Source: Cladosporium sp. IMV 00045
Taxonomy: Eukaryota > Ascomycota > Dothideomycetes > Cladosporiales > Cladosporiaceae
Assembly: GCA_001931905.2 (NCBI GenBank)
Contig: MSJI02000728.1
Span: forward strand, 18,625 to 82,624
Direction of reading: 5' to 3'
Length of the DNA stretch: 64,000 nucleotides
The notes beneath the pieces were generated by a model that saw only the letters and a program-made list of their open reading frames with translations, did not search any database and was not told where the DNA came from. Below are positions 21,195 to 32,471 of the stretch, one piece after another. How positions within the stretch are numbered: position 1 is the first letter of the stretch; every line of letters starts with the position of its first letter. The position numbers and the translations under genes were made by a program.

Positions 21195-21956
21195 TCAACC
21201 CCTCCAGACAGCAGGACCAGGGTACTTGTAGCTCGTGGGGACTGGATAGTAGATGTTGATCAAGAGGCCGGGGTCAGAGGCCTTGTAGCCTCCAGGCAAA
21301 GAGATCGTCGGGCCAGGCGTGCCAGATCCACCTCCGGTAACAGTGATCTGGGCGCAGGAGATGTAGAACTGCGCGCCTCCAGAGCTGGAAGCAGCGTGGA
21401 TGGCAATGTTCTCGGCGCGCAGAAGGTAGTCACCCGATGGCAGCGATCTTGGGATGGTGAAGGTGTACTGGCTCAAGCCTTCGGAAGGGAATGAGATCGC
21501 TCCGGCGCTGAAAGCTGGACCAAGTTCGGCAACCTTGAACCACGGCGTGCTGCCGTCTGCAGTGCTGGCTTTGTCGACCTTCGTCATGTAAAGGGCTATT
21601 GTGCGACTAAGTATCAGTATCAATCATGCATGGAGGCAACCAAGCAAGTAATCAAGGTATGACCCACCCGAAACACTCTGGTGGTAGATTGGCTGATCAA
21701 GTCCAAGTCCGACAGTCGATCCAGCAGCGACGGTGAATGTTGAAGTCCTTGCAGCGTTTGGCTGAGTCCCAGTATTGCAACGAATGTCATTGCTGTTAAC
21801 ATCGGTGACCGGGCTGTTGTAGTTGGTATTGAGGCGGACGTATTGGTAGTCCGAGGTTTTAGCTCCGTTCGCGACCAGATGCGTGAAACGATAGTGAGCC
21901 AAAGCAGTGTTGGCCAGTGCCAACAAGCTGGACACCGTTGCAAGAGCGAGCTTCAT
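21195..21956 (-). CDS. AA9 lytic polysaccharide monooxygenase
   Basis: Two exons (21956-21668 and 21595-21195, intron GTGGGT..ATAG) encode 229 residues. The signal peptide MKLALATVSSLLALANTALA is followed directly by HYRF, so the mature protein begins with His, the first copper ligand. The second ligand is the His in PIYHQS near residue 94. The axial-site region shows IAIHAA and QFYISCAQ, with the conserved Gln-x-Tyr. PVTDVNSNDIRCN with its Cys is a family signature, paired with the later Cys in YISCAQ. There is no cellulose-binding module or anchor. These secreted enzymes oxidatively cleave cellulose or other beta-glucans using copper and a co-substrate. The short intron and all active-site residues suggest a functional gene. 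Confidence 0.92.
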
Positions 21957-22528
21957 GTTTCGGCGGTGTCAACAACTCAGATTTGATCGATTGCGATAAA
22001 GGATCTGTGACTTGGCTTTCTAGCAACACTCCTTCTTTGAGTTCCCTCTTATACCTTTTCCTCGAGCCGTCGATGCTAACATCGTCTGTTTAGGCGTTTT
22101 GCGAATATATTGTCCAATATGTGAAGCAATACGGAGCGCGGACTTGGCAGGGCGACTTGTCCGCTTCTTATTGCTGTGGCTTGACGTTTCCTCCGAGACG
22201 CTTTGAGCGAACACAATTTATCACGAAACATGCACAAAGTCGAATTCTGATGGCAACCTTGCCACATGTACAAGGATCCGATCGATGTGGCTCGTCGCCT
22301 CGTATCCATTGAACTTCCGTTACATGCCACCTTCGAGAAGTACCAACCGATTTTGGAAGCATCGGTGACATTCGAATACCAACACACCTATTCATTCAAG
22401 GGAATCGTCTGTGACTTTAGCCAAAAGCGATTGCAAGCTCTTCACAAGACCGACGCTAACCATTAGTGAACCCAAACGACGCCGGATAAAGTCCCACCAT
22501 GCAACAACACCGCTCCTCAACATCGTGA
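21957..22528. other. Intergenic, LPMO upstream region
   Basis: These 572 bp are upstream of the LPMO start and downstream of the short-chain dehydrogenase. No gene or repeat is evident. Confidence 0.45.
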
Positions 22529-23392
22529 TCAATACATTGCCTGACCTCCAGTGGCACTAATAGTCTGCCCCGTGACCCATCCAGACTCCGCCCTGCACAG
22601 CCAGGCCACAATAGCCGCGAACTCCTCTGCCGTGCCAATACGATGTTGCAACGGAGTGTTGGCACAGATATTGTCGATAATTCCAGGGATCTTCTTGTCT
22701 GTCTCATGCAACAGTTCACTTTCGACGGCTCCAGGAGTGACACAATTCACGGTGGTGCCGTCTTTGCCAAATTCGTGCGCCAGGTGTCGAGTCACAGCTT
22801 CGAGCCCAGCTTTGCTCGCGGCGTAGACGGTGAGGCCCTGGAAGAATTGACGAGCGGCGATGGAAGAGATGTTGATGATTCGAGAAGGGCTGGAGAGGTA
22901 GGGCGCAGCAGCTTGGATCATGAACAGGGGTCCTTGCAGGTTGGTCGCCATGATCGATGAGAAGTGTTCAAGAGTGATGTCACCTAAGGCCGCAGGTGGT
23001 GCAATCCCGGCATTGTTGACGAGGATGTCGATGACTAAAGATTGAGGCTCTCGCCAGGCTTTGAGCTCTTGGATAATCTCGTTAGGGCCAGTGGGCGTGG
23101 CGATGTCGATTCGTACTTTCTTCACAGATGGCGAGTGCAGGAGAGAGCAGATGCGATCGCAGAGAGCTTGAGCTTGGGGGTCGCTTGATTCAGTGACGTG
23201 GTGAATGATCATCTGCACAATCAACGTCAATCATGTCCTACACTCACTGTAAGGTGCTGACTCCAGAGATCTTACATCCGCACCCTCGCACGCGAGCTTC
23301 CACGCGACCGCAGCTCCTATCCCGCGGGCTGAGCCAGTGACCAAGGCGGTCTTGCCACTGAGAGGAAGAGAAGCGTTCACGGGCCCGTCCAT
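22529..23392 (-). CDS. Short-chain dehydrogenase/reductase
   Basis: Exon 1 (23392-23276) and exon 2 (23212-22529) join across a 63-nt intron (GTAAGA..GCAG) to give 266 residues. The classical SDR layout is complete: cofactor motif TALVTGSARGIGAAVA near residues 15-30, DILVNNAGIAPP, catalytic Ser in IINISSIAA, and YAASK for Tyr and Lys. The C-terminus SGWVTGQTISATGGQAMY resembles the 3-oxoacyl-ACP reductase-like branch. The protein is probably a cytosolic NADP(H)-dependent reductase of unknown substrate. It is apparently intact. Confidence 0.9.
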
Positions 23393-24329
23393 GTCTTTCG
23401 TGGTGACCTTAAAAGTGTCTTGCTTGGAAGTAGAGGTTCAGTGAATGGGTCCGAAGCGATATTGCGTGTCAAGCGCAGAATCTGGTTAGAAGCGATGCAA
23501 GGGGTTTCTGGTGAAAGAAAGCGCCTTTATGCAGTGGCACACCGTCCTTCCAATGATCGATACATGGTTGTCAATTCGAAACAACTGCCGAAATCCCGGA
23601 CCCTGACGCATGCACTGCCGGCACCAAAGAGCGATTAGCTTGTAAGCCAGTATAGGCCGTTCGATGGCATGAAATGCCCTCTTCTCCGTGCAAGGATCCT
23701 GTGGCTCCATGTCTCGATAATTTATCAATATCTGTGGCCATGATGAAGAGTTCGCGATGTCATTCCTTACGAACTCCATCCATGACCGCCGTTGGAACCG
23801 AGCAGGCAGACCAGGATTGCTAGTCAACGTGTGTTGGCTTTAATCCTAAGTCAGCTGCATTCGGCATATTTTGGGTGCGTTTTACAAGCCATCCTCAGAT
23901 TACCCAACGTGCACGTGGTCAATTAGTCATTCGGTTGCCTCAAAAAATGCATGAGCACCTTCACAGCCCGCTCGTGCCTGACTCGTCTCATTCTGGGAGA
24001 TTAAACTTAGATGCTCGAAGGATTCACATCCTGGTGTGAAAACATCGTCATAGCTCGATGAGCTCGAGCGGCAGATTCTCGCAAACATGAAACGTCCGCG
24101 AGGTGATTTCTCCTCCGAAGGACTGTCGAACGCTCAAGATTCTTCAGCCGCGCGACCTCTCTTGGTTTCACACGGCATCCTCTCTTCGTGACATCTTTCC
24201 GGCCCTCAACCCTGAGCGAGCGAGCGGGCCTTGGACTAAACAGGTTGATATTCCACTCTACCATCCTCACTAGCTGGGGATCATGATTCTCAGTATCCGT
24301 TGACGCTGCTTCAGACTAGTCTAGGGGGA
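23393..24329. other. Intergenic, nothing firm
   Basis: About 940 bp. A minus-strand reading of 113 codons at 23486-23827 has plausible composition (SWMEFVRNDIANSSSWPQIL) but no recognisable domain and no supporting neighbour. I do not annotate it as a gene. Confidence 0.4.
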
Positions 24330-24926
24330 AGCAGTTCAGTTTCAGAGCTGCCATGTGCGGTCGCAAAGACAGCCACGCCCCTCCCTGGCACCTGGTAATC
24401 GGCTGCAACTTCGATATTGCAGTCCACTCCAATTGCTAGTGACGACATTCTTTACCTCTTCTTCAACGTCATGGAAGCGAAGACTGTCAATGAATTTTGC
24501 CGGACTGGGTCTGCATGTTTTCGTTCGTACTAGAAGCGAAATACGGGCTGTCGTACAAGTTGCAGCCAAATATCTTGACCGCGGACTTCGAGGACATCGT
24601 CATCTCTGCCTTTCTGGCTGGAGGCGAAGACGTTAAGGCTGTCTTTGAGGCAGCTCAGACGGGGTGCGAAGAGAGCAAGCTGAGGAGAGCCTTCGGCCGA
24701 CAGGGGTGATGGTGGAGTCTTGATTTGTCCAGTTGCGACGCAGCTCGAAGAGCGCTTTTAGGAAGACACGCTTTGCGGCAGACATGCCTGGTGTCTTTGC
24801 GTCGATTCTGAATAGCTTTTTTGGCTGCTCACCATTGTTGGGAATGTCGGTGACTGTCGAGCCGCCGAAAGCGTGATTCTTGAATCGAAGCGTTTTGGGT
24901 TGAGGCGCAACATAGTCGCTCAACAT
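24330..24926 (-). pseudogene. LURP-one/tubby-like protein remnant
   Basis: From ATG 24926 the reading has LRFKNHAFGGSTVTDI, then KKLFRIDAKTPGMSAAKRVF and LFELRRNWTNQDSTIT. This order fits the LURP-one-related (tubby C-terminal-like) fold in fungi. That frame stops near 24633. A different frame then carries DDDVLEVRGQDIWLQL (about 24560-24610), with a TAG soon after, and another ends with a block like AIGVDCNIEVAADYQ. At least two frameshifts and a stop are needed to connect the pieces, so this is a decayed gene. A second broken copy of similar type lies at 54212-54785. Confidence 0.45.
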
Positions 24927-25530
24927 GGAGACTGGTTGGTCAAGTTTCGGAAGAGCTGGAGCTATTTCAATGCGATTTCTGCTGTATCAAGTGGAGACGG
25001 AAGATGCAGTATGAGGTTGCGAGCTCGAAGATGACATCTCCAGCCAAGCGGCCAAGATGCAAGAACGGCCAGTGAGCCCAACACAGTGCACAATGACCTG
25101 ACTCGCGCCAGTGGCAGTGTTGGTGTTCGCATTAGATCTCAACGGCGCAACAATGCATGCGATGTTAAGTCCTGTTGTTACAAAAGTCCTGCACAAACCT
25201 CCATGTTCAATAACAAGCCTGACACGCCAGAATGATAGACGAGCGTTAACGGCCGGGGAATGCGTCAAGTGCGATCATCACAAACCGTCGCCGACACATT
25301 CTGAACATGGAGTTCGAGCGTCTTCAGTGAATCCGCAGAATGATGCCTCTAATATCTCAAATGAACCGGTAAAAAAGTGAATGGATTCCAAAGGAAGCTT
25401 TTCGTGCGTGGAAATCGATCAGAACCTGAGCTGAAGCAAGAGCGTTATGCGGATTCGAAACGTGGGACGTTTCTCGCGGAAACTTGCTTCATACCCACAA
25501 TGTAATCGAGCACACCCATCCCTCTTCAAA
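24927..25530. other. Intergenic, nothing recognised
   Basis: This 604-bp spacer lies between the LURP-one-like remnant and the end of the large regulator gene. No repeat or reading frame of note was found. Confidence 0.45.
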
Positions 25531-27910
25531 TCACCCACCCCCCCTCTCCAACCAAACCCTCCTAGCCCCATCCCCCAACTCCGCCAACTCGCCCAAACCC
25601 CTGACGAAGACCCCATCGAGCCTCAACAGCGCCAAATTGAACAAATCACAACTCCTGCTCTTGAGCCTGAGAGTCGCGCGCCAAGCCTCGAGCAAATCGA
25701 GACACTCCCTGGCGTTATCGACAGAATTGGCCGAGACGAAGAGGTGCAGGAGGAAGGAGGAGGTGAGGGTGAAATTTGCGCGGGAATCTGCGCTTGTCAG
25801 TACGAGTAGACCAAAAGACTTCTTTTTCTGTCAAGTGGGTGAACTTACAGCTCCCCCAGAAAGCCTCCAGCTCCCTCGCGTTCAAAGCATCCACGAAAGC
25901 GAGCACTTCCTTTCCAACGGCGAGAGCGCCGGAGCGCAGGGCCTGGACGGCATTCGCGCTGCTGCTGTCGGTTATGCGAGGGCGAAGCATGGCGCGGAAG
26001 AGTTCGATTTTTGCGGTGATGTATGCTAGGTGCAGACTACCGGTCCCGTCGAGTGGGAGCTGGGAGAGTGGTTTTTGCTGTCGGCCGCTTGCGGGGCTGG
26101 TGGGCTCGATGTCGGGCGGGAGTTTCAGCGTCGCAGGGAGCGATTGATACCAGTCGGTGAGTCGGATGCGGAGAGGTTTTGCGACGTCGATTGTGGCTTC
26201 GAGGCTGTTGTGGAGAGAGCGAGTGGCGCGGATGGAGAAGAGGGTTGAGAGGATGTCGTCGACGATGGAGGTCAAGGAGCAAAAGTGGAGAAAATGAGAA
26301 AACGCTGGGAGACTGTCCGCGAGTGGGACACGGTCTGCTTCTTCGAAGTCGACGTCTTGCAAGGGAAGCACATCCCAGTCGTCGTGGTTGATGTGACTGC
26401 TGCGGCCGAAGTTCAAAGCCAGCCACTTATCTTGAGTGAAAGTTGCCCAGGCAAGGCGGCGGCGAAGTTGGATTTCCCAGGCCGGAAGAGGCCAGGTCGA
26501 AGGGTCGCGATTGATTCCAAGAGTTTGGGCGATGGAAACTGCGGTGGTCATGATGACCCATTTGAAGGGTGTGTCCGACACATGTTTGTTGGTCGGGCGA
26601 CGTTGTACCAAAAGGAGGAGGGTTTGAAGCACAGCCAAAGAAGGCGTGTGAAACTCCGGCTGGCAAGCAAGCCAAGCGACACGAAAGAGGGAATCGGCAG
26701 AGGGTGGAGTATAGACATCGACGCAAAGGCGTGCGTCCCAGGCGCAGAATGGAAGAGCATGGCCGTAGATAGCAGCCAGGATGCAAGTGGGTACGCTGCT
26801 CGGTTCGCAAATCCCGTGTTCGTCGAGCAGACCATGATTTCGGCTCAGGATAGGGAAGTACGGCTGCACAAACCTGTAGAACAAAACAATAAGACGCTTT
26901 CCAACTTCGTTACTGACCATATCCTCGACTTCATGCCGGTATTGTTCCAAGATTTCTCTTCGCTCAGGCGGCTGCGCTTTTGACGCCAAAGCATTGTGCT
27001 GAATGAAAAAGTAGGATGGAGGTCCTCCATTGGAGCTTTCGACGTCTGACATTTTGCGGACTCGTATTTGCTGAAAGGCGGCTTCGCTGTACTGATCAAA
27101 GCGATACCGCGACAACAGGTACGGATCTGATTCGCCACTCATTCCTACTATCTGTGCATTGGACGAGAGCTGCTTGTCCAGAGAAGGCTCACCACTTGTG
27201 CTTTCGAATGGCAATTGCAGCTGCATTGGTAATGATGCTGATTGCTGGGAAGGGGTGGTATCAATCGAGCTTTGCGGTTTGGGCACTGGCGCAGGAATAT
27301 TTTCCAGAGCCGGGTCGGTTGCACTATTTGACATTGGGTCGAAAGGATCGAAATTCATGGACGGTTCCCGATACAGAGCCGGGTCGTAAGCATTGAAGTC
27401 CACCGGTGGGGGCAATCCCATCTGAGGCATCGGATATGGCGGTTGCATGTTCCCCTCCCAGCCCAGGAGTTCCGGTTGTATATCCAGGCCATCGGTCACC
27501 ATAGGTCCATTGACGAACGGACTTGGTTTCTGGACCTTCGAATCATAGCTCTCCGTCTGTCTATGTCTTTGCGTCTCCGGACTACTATCATTCGGCCGCC
27601 TCCGCTTGGCTGGTGATTCGACAAATGTGCATTCCTTGTTGTACCTCGTACACAGCTCGCAGGGCGGCTGGCTGTCCAGATGGCACGCGGCCTTTTTGTA
27701 GCGACAGAAGTCGCAAGGGCGCTTGTTGCGCGATTTGTACGCTCTTGCGCGATCGGTGTCTTGTTGCTGTTGTCGGACGTTCTGCGCAGGCGGCACAGGC
27801 ATGGGTGTAGGCGCGTTCGGGACATTCGGAGGCATCTGGAACGGCGGCATGGGCTGCTGCACAGGCGCATGGCCGAAGGTGTGCATGTTGGGTATGTGAT
27901 GCGCTTCCAT
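25531..27910 (-). CDS. Zn2Cys6 transcription factor (Dal81/TamA-like, tentative)
   Basis: Exon 1 (27910-25849) and exon 2 (25787-25531) join over a 61-nt intron (GTAAGT..GCAG), giving 772 residues. A Pro/Gln-rich N-terminus precedes the zinc cluster (CDFCRYKKAAC, PPCELC, YNKEC; spacing 2-6-7-2-6) at about residues 66-94, then a basic KRRRP. The fungal transcription factor domain spans roughly residues 330-620, with VLFYRFVQPYFPILSRNHGL, and SIAQTLGINRDPSTWPLP before ELRRRLAWATF-type sequence (here IQLRRRLAWATFTQDKWLAL). Exon 2 supplies the C-terminal helical part. The overall length and domain spacing recall nitrogen-source regulators such as Dal81/TamA, but I infer this from general resemblance only. 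It is divergent from a Dcg1-like gene across 1.2 kb. Confidence 0.88.
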
Positions 27911-29109
27911 CCTGGCGATTGTTGTCGCGTGTCGCTACCAGCAACAAGAGGTGTGCAATGCCGGCAGCTCAGACAACTTGGAGGTGTTTCGGAGGAGGCA
28001 ATGCGAGACGGTAGGCGACTGCCAGCGTGGTATGAGAGGTGAAGTTGGAGCTATACTGCTGAAGCAGTACCGGAGAGGAACGATTCAAGCAGCAAGGTGC
28101 ATGTGGTTTGCTGTTACGTGACGATAATGACCTGCCTCTTGTCTATCGCGACCCCACTGCGATCGGGTTCGGCTACCATTCTCGACCCTCAACCGGCGGC
28201 GCGGGGTGCAATGCCGAGATTGATGATGGAGAGAGGGAGGATGGTGTCGGGAGAATTCTGGAGGAATTCAAATGGTGGTTGCGTTTGGTGATTGTTGTGA
28301 GAATGGGATTGTTCGAAGTGTTGTTTCTGTTCGCCCGCTGCTGTTGATCACGTCAGATGGCGCATGAAGGGCTGATCTGCCGGCCAATGATGGAGTGTAG
28401 ACACGCGAGGCAGGGAGATGCTGATGACACTTCCACCAACGAAATCGACCACATCTCCTCTCTCCCACTCTTCCTCTCACTCACTCACGCCTCCCAATCC
28501 ATGCACCCCTGTCAGCTCGTGTTCTCCGCGCCAACTCCACGTGCCTGCCCGGTGACGCCATCTGGTGGGTATCTGCCGAGGTTATCTATCGCGGGTTTGT
28601 TTTGCTGTTGTTGGTCAAAGGTAACGCTGCATGCATGGAGTGACTTGGAATCAGTACAATGACATCTGTAAATGGACGAGAATCCGATAAGGCAGACAAA
28701 AAGATGCTGAGTTAAACAAGGTTCTTGACATCTGCCAAAGGCGATCGTCAGAACCCACAAGACCGGCACCCAATGGTAGTCTTCAAGACGACATTACCCT
28801 GCATCGGCCAGCCGCCCAAGCATATCTCGCACAGGAGGCATGTCGATAATCGCCCGGCGGCCAAGCATGTCGCCGGCCAAGAGGCGAAGGGAAGATATGA
28901 AGACATATGGACGGAGTATGCTGCCTGCTGCATGCTTCTACCGACTTCAACTCTGTGTCAAGTATTGATCTCTGCAAGCCGTGAGGCAGACACACCAGCA
29001 TAATAAACCCATATACACAAAACAAAACTGAGCGCTTGAATCCTACACAAGATCGATCTCCCTTCTTTGACCAATTCTATCACAGATACATCTGACTGGC
29101 CATCCAATC
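27911..29109. promoter_or_regulatory. Shared divergent upstream region with candidate GATA sites
   Basis: This 1.2-kb interval separates two divergent genes. HGATAR-type sites (either strand) can be read at 28122-28127, 28143-28148, 28582-28587, 28586-28591, 28685-28690, 28844-28849 and 29077-29082. That is about twice chance expectation for a 6-mer of this degeneracy. Fungal GATA factors mediate nitrogen metabolite repression, which would suit the neighbouring genes. Function is inferred, not shown. Confidence 0.3.
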
Positions 29110-29871
29110 ATGTCTACCCACACGATCCGCATCCTACTCGTCAACCCAAACTCCACGTCGACCATGACAACTTCATGTCTCGACATGGTCGAACCCAGTT
29201 TGCCCGAAAATGTCATGGTGGAAGGATTCACCTCGCCAAAACCAGCACCCACAGCGATCGAGAGCCAAGTCGACAACGTCCTCTCTTCAGCAGCAGCCTT
29301 CCGAGCCATTGTCGACCGCGAGTCTCAGGACCTTCCGGACGCCATGCTCGTGGCCTGTTACTCGGACCACCATTTGATCCGCATGCTCAAGGAAGAGTTC
29401 GACGTGCCCGTCATAGGCATCATGGAAGCCAGCCTCTTCGCCGCCAAAACTCTCGGCTCTCGAATCGGAATCGTAGCCACCGCCGGCCGCTCTTCAATCG
29501 CGCATTGGGATAGTGTGCGACGCTATGGATTTGCAGACTCTTGTGCCGGCATCAGGGCGTGTGAGCTAGGTGTGCTGGATCTGGAGCGATTACCCCGGGA
29601 ACAGGTTCTGGCGCGGATGACGGATGTGGCAAAGCAGTTGGTCGAAGTTGATGGGGCAGATGTGTTGGCTTTGGGGTGTGCTGGGATGACTGATATGAAA
29701 GAGGCGGTTGAGGAGGCTGTGGGTCCGATGGGAGTGCAGGTTGTTGATGGCGTGGTGGCGGGTGTTCATCATCTGATCGGTATAGTGAGGATGGGTGGGA
29801 AGACGGCCAAGAGGGGAGTGCATAGGAGTAGCGTTGTGGCGAGGGAAAAGAGGGGTCAAGAGTACCTGTGA
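29110..29871 (+). CDS. Dcg1-like Asp/Glu/hydantoin racemase family protein
   Basis: This single exon encodes 253 residues from ATG 29110. The N-terminus IRILLVNPNSTSTM is the family's phosphate- or substrate-loop motif. The two catalytic cysteines expected of racemases in this family are visible: Cys83 in LVACYSDHH and Cys190 in LALGCAGM. VPVIGIMEASLFAAKTLGSR is another conserved block. Homologues include bacterial hydantoin and allantoin racemases and yeast Dcg1, a gene of the allantoin cluster controlled by nitrogen repression. A cytosolic racemase acting on hydantoin or a related ring compound is likely. The C-terminus is somewhat extended and basic. Confidence 0.87.
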   Translation: MSTHTIRILLVNPNSTSTMTTSCLDMVEPSLPENVMVEGFTSPKPAPTAIESQVDNVLSSAAAFRAIVDRESQDLPDAMLVACYSDHHLIRMLKEEFDVPVIGIMEASLFAAKTLGSRIGIVATAGRSSIAHWDSVRRYGFADSCAGIRACELGVLDLERLPREQVLARMTDVAKQLVEVDGADVLALGCAGMTDMKEAVEEAVGPMGVQVVDGVVAGVHHLIGIVRMGGKTAKRGVHRSSVVAREKRGQEYL

Positions 29872-30298
29872 TCTGTTGCGGGATCAGGTTGGACCGATCT
29901 TCCACTTACAACCAGACATTCTGGTCGGACAACTGCCCTGATTGAATCCGCGAAGACAGTGAGCTTGAGACTGAGAATCGGCTACTGGGTTCGTGGGTGC
30001 TGTCAGGATACTACCTGAACAAATGCAGCGTGGTTTTGTTGTTGGAGCGGCTGAAACGGAACAGCTCAGCCGAGCGGAAGCGGCATCCAGATCGATCCCG
30101 ACATCCAGAGCGGCTGAGCAATACAGCTTCTTCATTGCAGACCTTTTCACAATCTCGACACCTCCAGGCTGAGGCAGAAGCATATGTACTACTTTATTTG
30201 ACGAAGGGTTTTTAGGAGCGCCCGAAAAAGCATTCAAATCCACCACAACAATATCACGGCCACTCGAACGCCATATCACTCCATCTATCACTACAACA
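29872..30298. other. Intergenic, GST upstream region
   Basis: This 427-bp spacer lies between two plus-strand genes. It should contain the GST promoter and 5' leader. No repeat seen. Confidence 0.45.
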
Positions 30299-31185
30299 AT
30301 GGCAGCCCACGACAACACCAATCCAACCTCTTCAACCCAACCAAACATTACCCTCTACACCGGTCAATCGCCCAACGGCATCAAAATCAGTATTACGCTC
30401 GCCGAGCTCGGCCTCCCATACACCACGCGTAAAATCGACATGAGCACGAACGAGCAAAAATCCGCCTCGTTCACAGCGATCAACCCCAACGGCCGCATTC
30501 CCGCCTTGACAGACACCCACGCCGACGGGCAAGAGATCCGCGTCTTCGAAAGCGGTAGCATCATGCAATATCTCGTTGACAGATACGACACCGAGCACAA
30601 GATCAGCTATCCACGTGGCAGCCGGGAAGCCGTGGAAATGACGGTTCGCCACCCTGTTTGAACCTGACCAGCATGACTGGAACTTCGACTTGCCACAGAG
30701 ACGACAGCTAACCATTACATCTTTCACGGCAGAACTGGCTCTTCTTCCAAAACGCCGGCATAGGCCCCATGCAAGGGCAAGCCAACCACTTCACGCGATA
30801 CGCCAGCGAGCCACAACCCTACGCGCAACAACGGTACCAAGACGAAGTGCGGCGTCTTTACACCGTCCTCAACACGCATCTAAGCCAAACCTCCTCACCC
30901 TACCTCGTAGGCACCAAATGCACCATCGCCGACATCGCGCACTGGGGCTGGATCACTCTGAGCCGATGGGCGGGCGTGGAACTGGGAGATTTCCCTGCGT
31001 TGCAAGCATGGGAGGAAAGGATGTTCGAACGGCCTGCGGTGCAGGAGGGGAGGCAGGTGCCTGATGGTGGGCATCAGAGGGAACTGGTGAGGGACGAGGA
31101 GAAGATGAAGGCTTTCGAGGTGCGGGCGAGGGGGTTTTATCGCAAGGGAGCGGAGGAGGGGAGGATGACGAAGCAGGGGGTTTGA
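30299..31185 (+). CDS. Ure2-like glutathione S-transferase
   Basis: Exons 30299-30643 and 30733-31185 join in phase 0 over an 89-nt intron (GTTCGC..GCAG) and encode 265 residues. The thioredoxin-like N-terminal domain has ITLYTGQSPNGIKISITLAE, then INPNGRIPALTD with the cis-Pro, and FESGSIMQYLVDRY with the glutathione-binding Glu-Ser. The C-terminal helical domain has NWLFFQNAGIGPMQGQANHF, then VGTKCTIADIAHWGWI, the N-capping Asp motif. The SPNG and QxxGxxPMxGQ patterns place it with Ure2-type fungal GSTs. Yeast Ure2 restrains the GATA activator Gln3, but most filamentous-fungal relatives are ordinary GSTs. No glutamine-rich prion-type domain is present, and the first 16 residues form only a short polar lead. 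Confidence 0.9.
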
Positions 31186-31356
31186 TAGGTCTCGTCGTAT
31201 TTCTCGGTCAGGTGATGGTATTTCGCTAAGGAAATTGTGGCTTGCTTTTGAAGGTTAGGCAAATCCTGCAAGCACTTTCGTTGCAATGTGAGCCTTTCAG
31301 CATCTACGCATCTCGATGTATTATTTCTTCGATCCTCACGCCATTCACTCCCAAAC

Positions 31357-32031
31357 ATGCCACCCACATACCCAACCTACGAAGCCCTCAAACTCACCGC
31401 CACACCAGCCACAGCATCCCCATCCTTCCACCGCCTCCGCTGGTATCTCTCCAACGACGCCCCCTCCGCCTCCATCCAAATCCTGCAAGACGCCACGAAC
31501 GCCTCCTCACCCCAGCAATCCTACACATCAACCCATCCGATCTGCAAATCCGCCTTGACCGAACCGCCAGTCTCCTCCATAAAAGTCTCAGTCGAGGTTC
31601 TCAAGGACTACCCCAGCAACTGGATCTCCGCGCACCAACCGCACGCCTCTCCAGACGACGACGAAAACAAAGCGCTCTTCGACGCCGAAGGGCGCGTGAG
31701 CTACTGCTGCAACCAACATCGACCAAGCGCCGGACCTGCGATCGAAATCTCAGCCCCTCCAGGCGGATTCGTAACCATCGGTCTCTTCATCGACCTCGTG
31801 CATCCATGGCTGCGAGAGCTAGATAGTCAAATCCGCGCCGCGAAAGGCGTGGTGAATTGTTGGCCTCTGGACGGGGGGGTGGAGATGTTCGTTCGGCCTA
31901 CGGTGGTGAGTCCGTTGTGGGTTATGGATGGGGAGGGGTGGACGGGGGAGAATTGGGCGTATACCTGGCGACAGGTGGGGGGGATTGCTGTCAAGACTTT
32001 TGAGCGGGAAGTGGGAGTTGGGCGGAATTGA
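31357..32031 (+). CDS. Conserved hypothetical protein
   Basis: ATG 31357 gives 224 residues. The open frame extends upstream only to non-ATG codons, and the ATG is followed by MPPTYPTYEALKLTAT. The protein has a globular look, with a central IEISAPPGGFVTIGLFIDLV block and an aromatic C-terminus (NWAYTWRQVGGIAVKTFERE). There is no signal peptide or membrane helix. I recognise no family. Strong third-position GC bias and the extended tryptophan-rich tail argue that it is expressed. Confidence 0.6.
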   Translation: MPPTYPTYEALKLTATPATASPSFHRLRWYLSNDAPSASIQILQDATNASSPQQSYTSTHPICKSALTEPPVSSIKVSVEVLKDYPSNWISAHQPHASPDDDENKALFDAEGRVSYCCNQHRPSAGPAIEISAPPGGFVTIGLFIDLVHPWLRELDSQIRAAKGVVNCWPLDGGVEMFVRPTVVSPLWVMDGEGWTGENWAYTWRQVGGIAVKTFEREVGVGRN

Positions 32032-32471
32032 TGTTTGTTGAGGTTGGGTTAAGCATAAGCTTGAGAGTGAGATGGGCGGTATGGCAGCTGTGTTGGAATT
32101 GCTCGGGCATTGTTTTGGTTGTGAGGGTTGGTCGGTGATAAAAGCTGCTGATCTTGGAATATTTGTGCTGTCAACTTTCCTTCGTTGCCAGTCTTCTAGA
32201 GTAAAAACAAGAAGCTGAGAAAAGGAAAGAAGCAAGGACACATACAAAGTACAGTTGAATTTGAAAGGCAAGAAGGAAAAGCAAAAACAAAACCTCCCAT
32301 TCCCAACCTCCCCTCTAATCCACCAACGCCATCGCTTGGAAACCCAGTGTAAAAAGCCACCTCGCCAACCCTTGTTTTTGTTTGCACATCAGATATTCAT
32401 CGCTCAAGAGAAAAGCATCGACATCATCCCCCCTCACAATCTCACCACAAAAAGTAGAAAGAAAAACCCCA
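32032..32471. other. Intergenic, convergent 3' ends
   Basis: This 440-bp spacer between the hypothetical gene and TAF12 should hold both 3' untranslated regions and polyadenylation sites. Nothing else is seen. Confidence 0.5.

Noticed and set aside
23486..23827. A 113-codon minus-strand reading
   Set aside because: Composition is plausible, but there is no domain, intron evidence or neighbour to support it.
26285..26983. A 232-codon plus-strand reading
   Set aside because: It is antisense to the intact Zn2Cys6 regulator domain and has no recognisable features.
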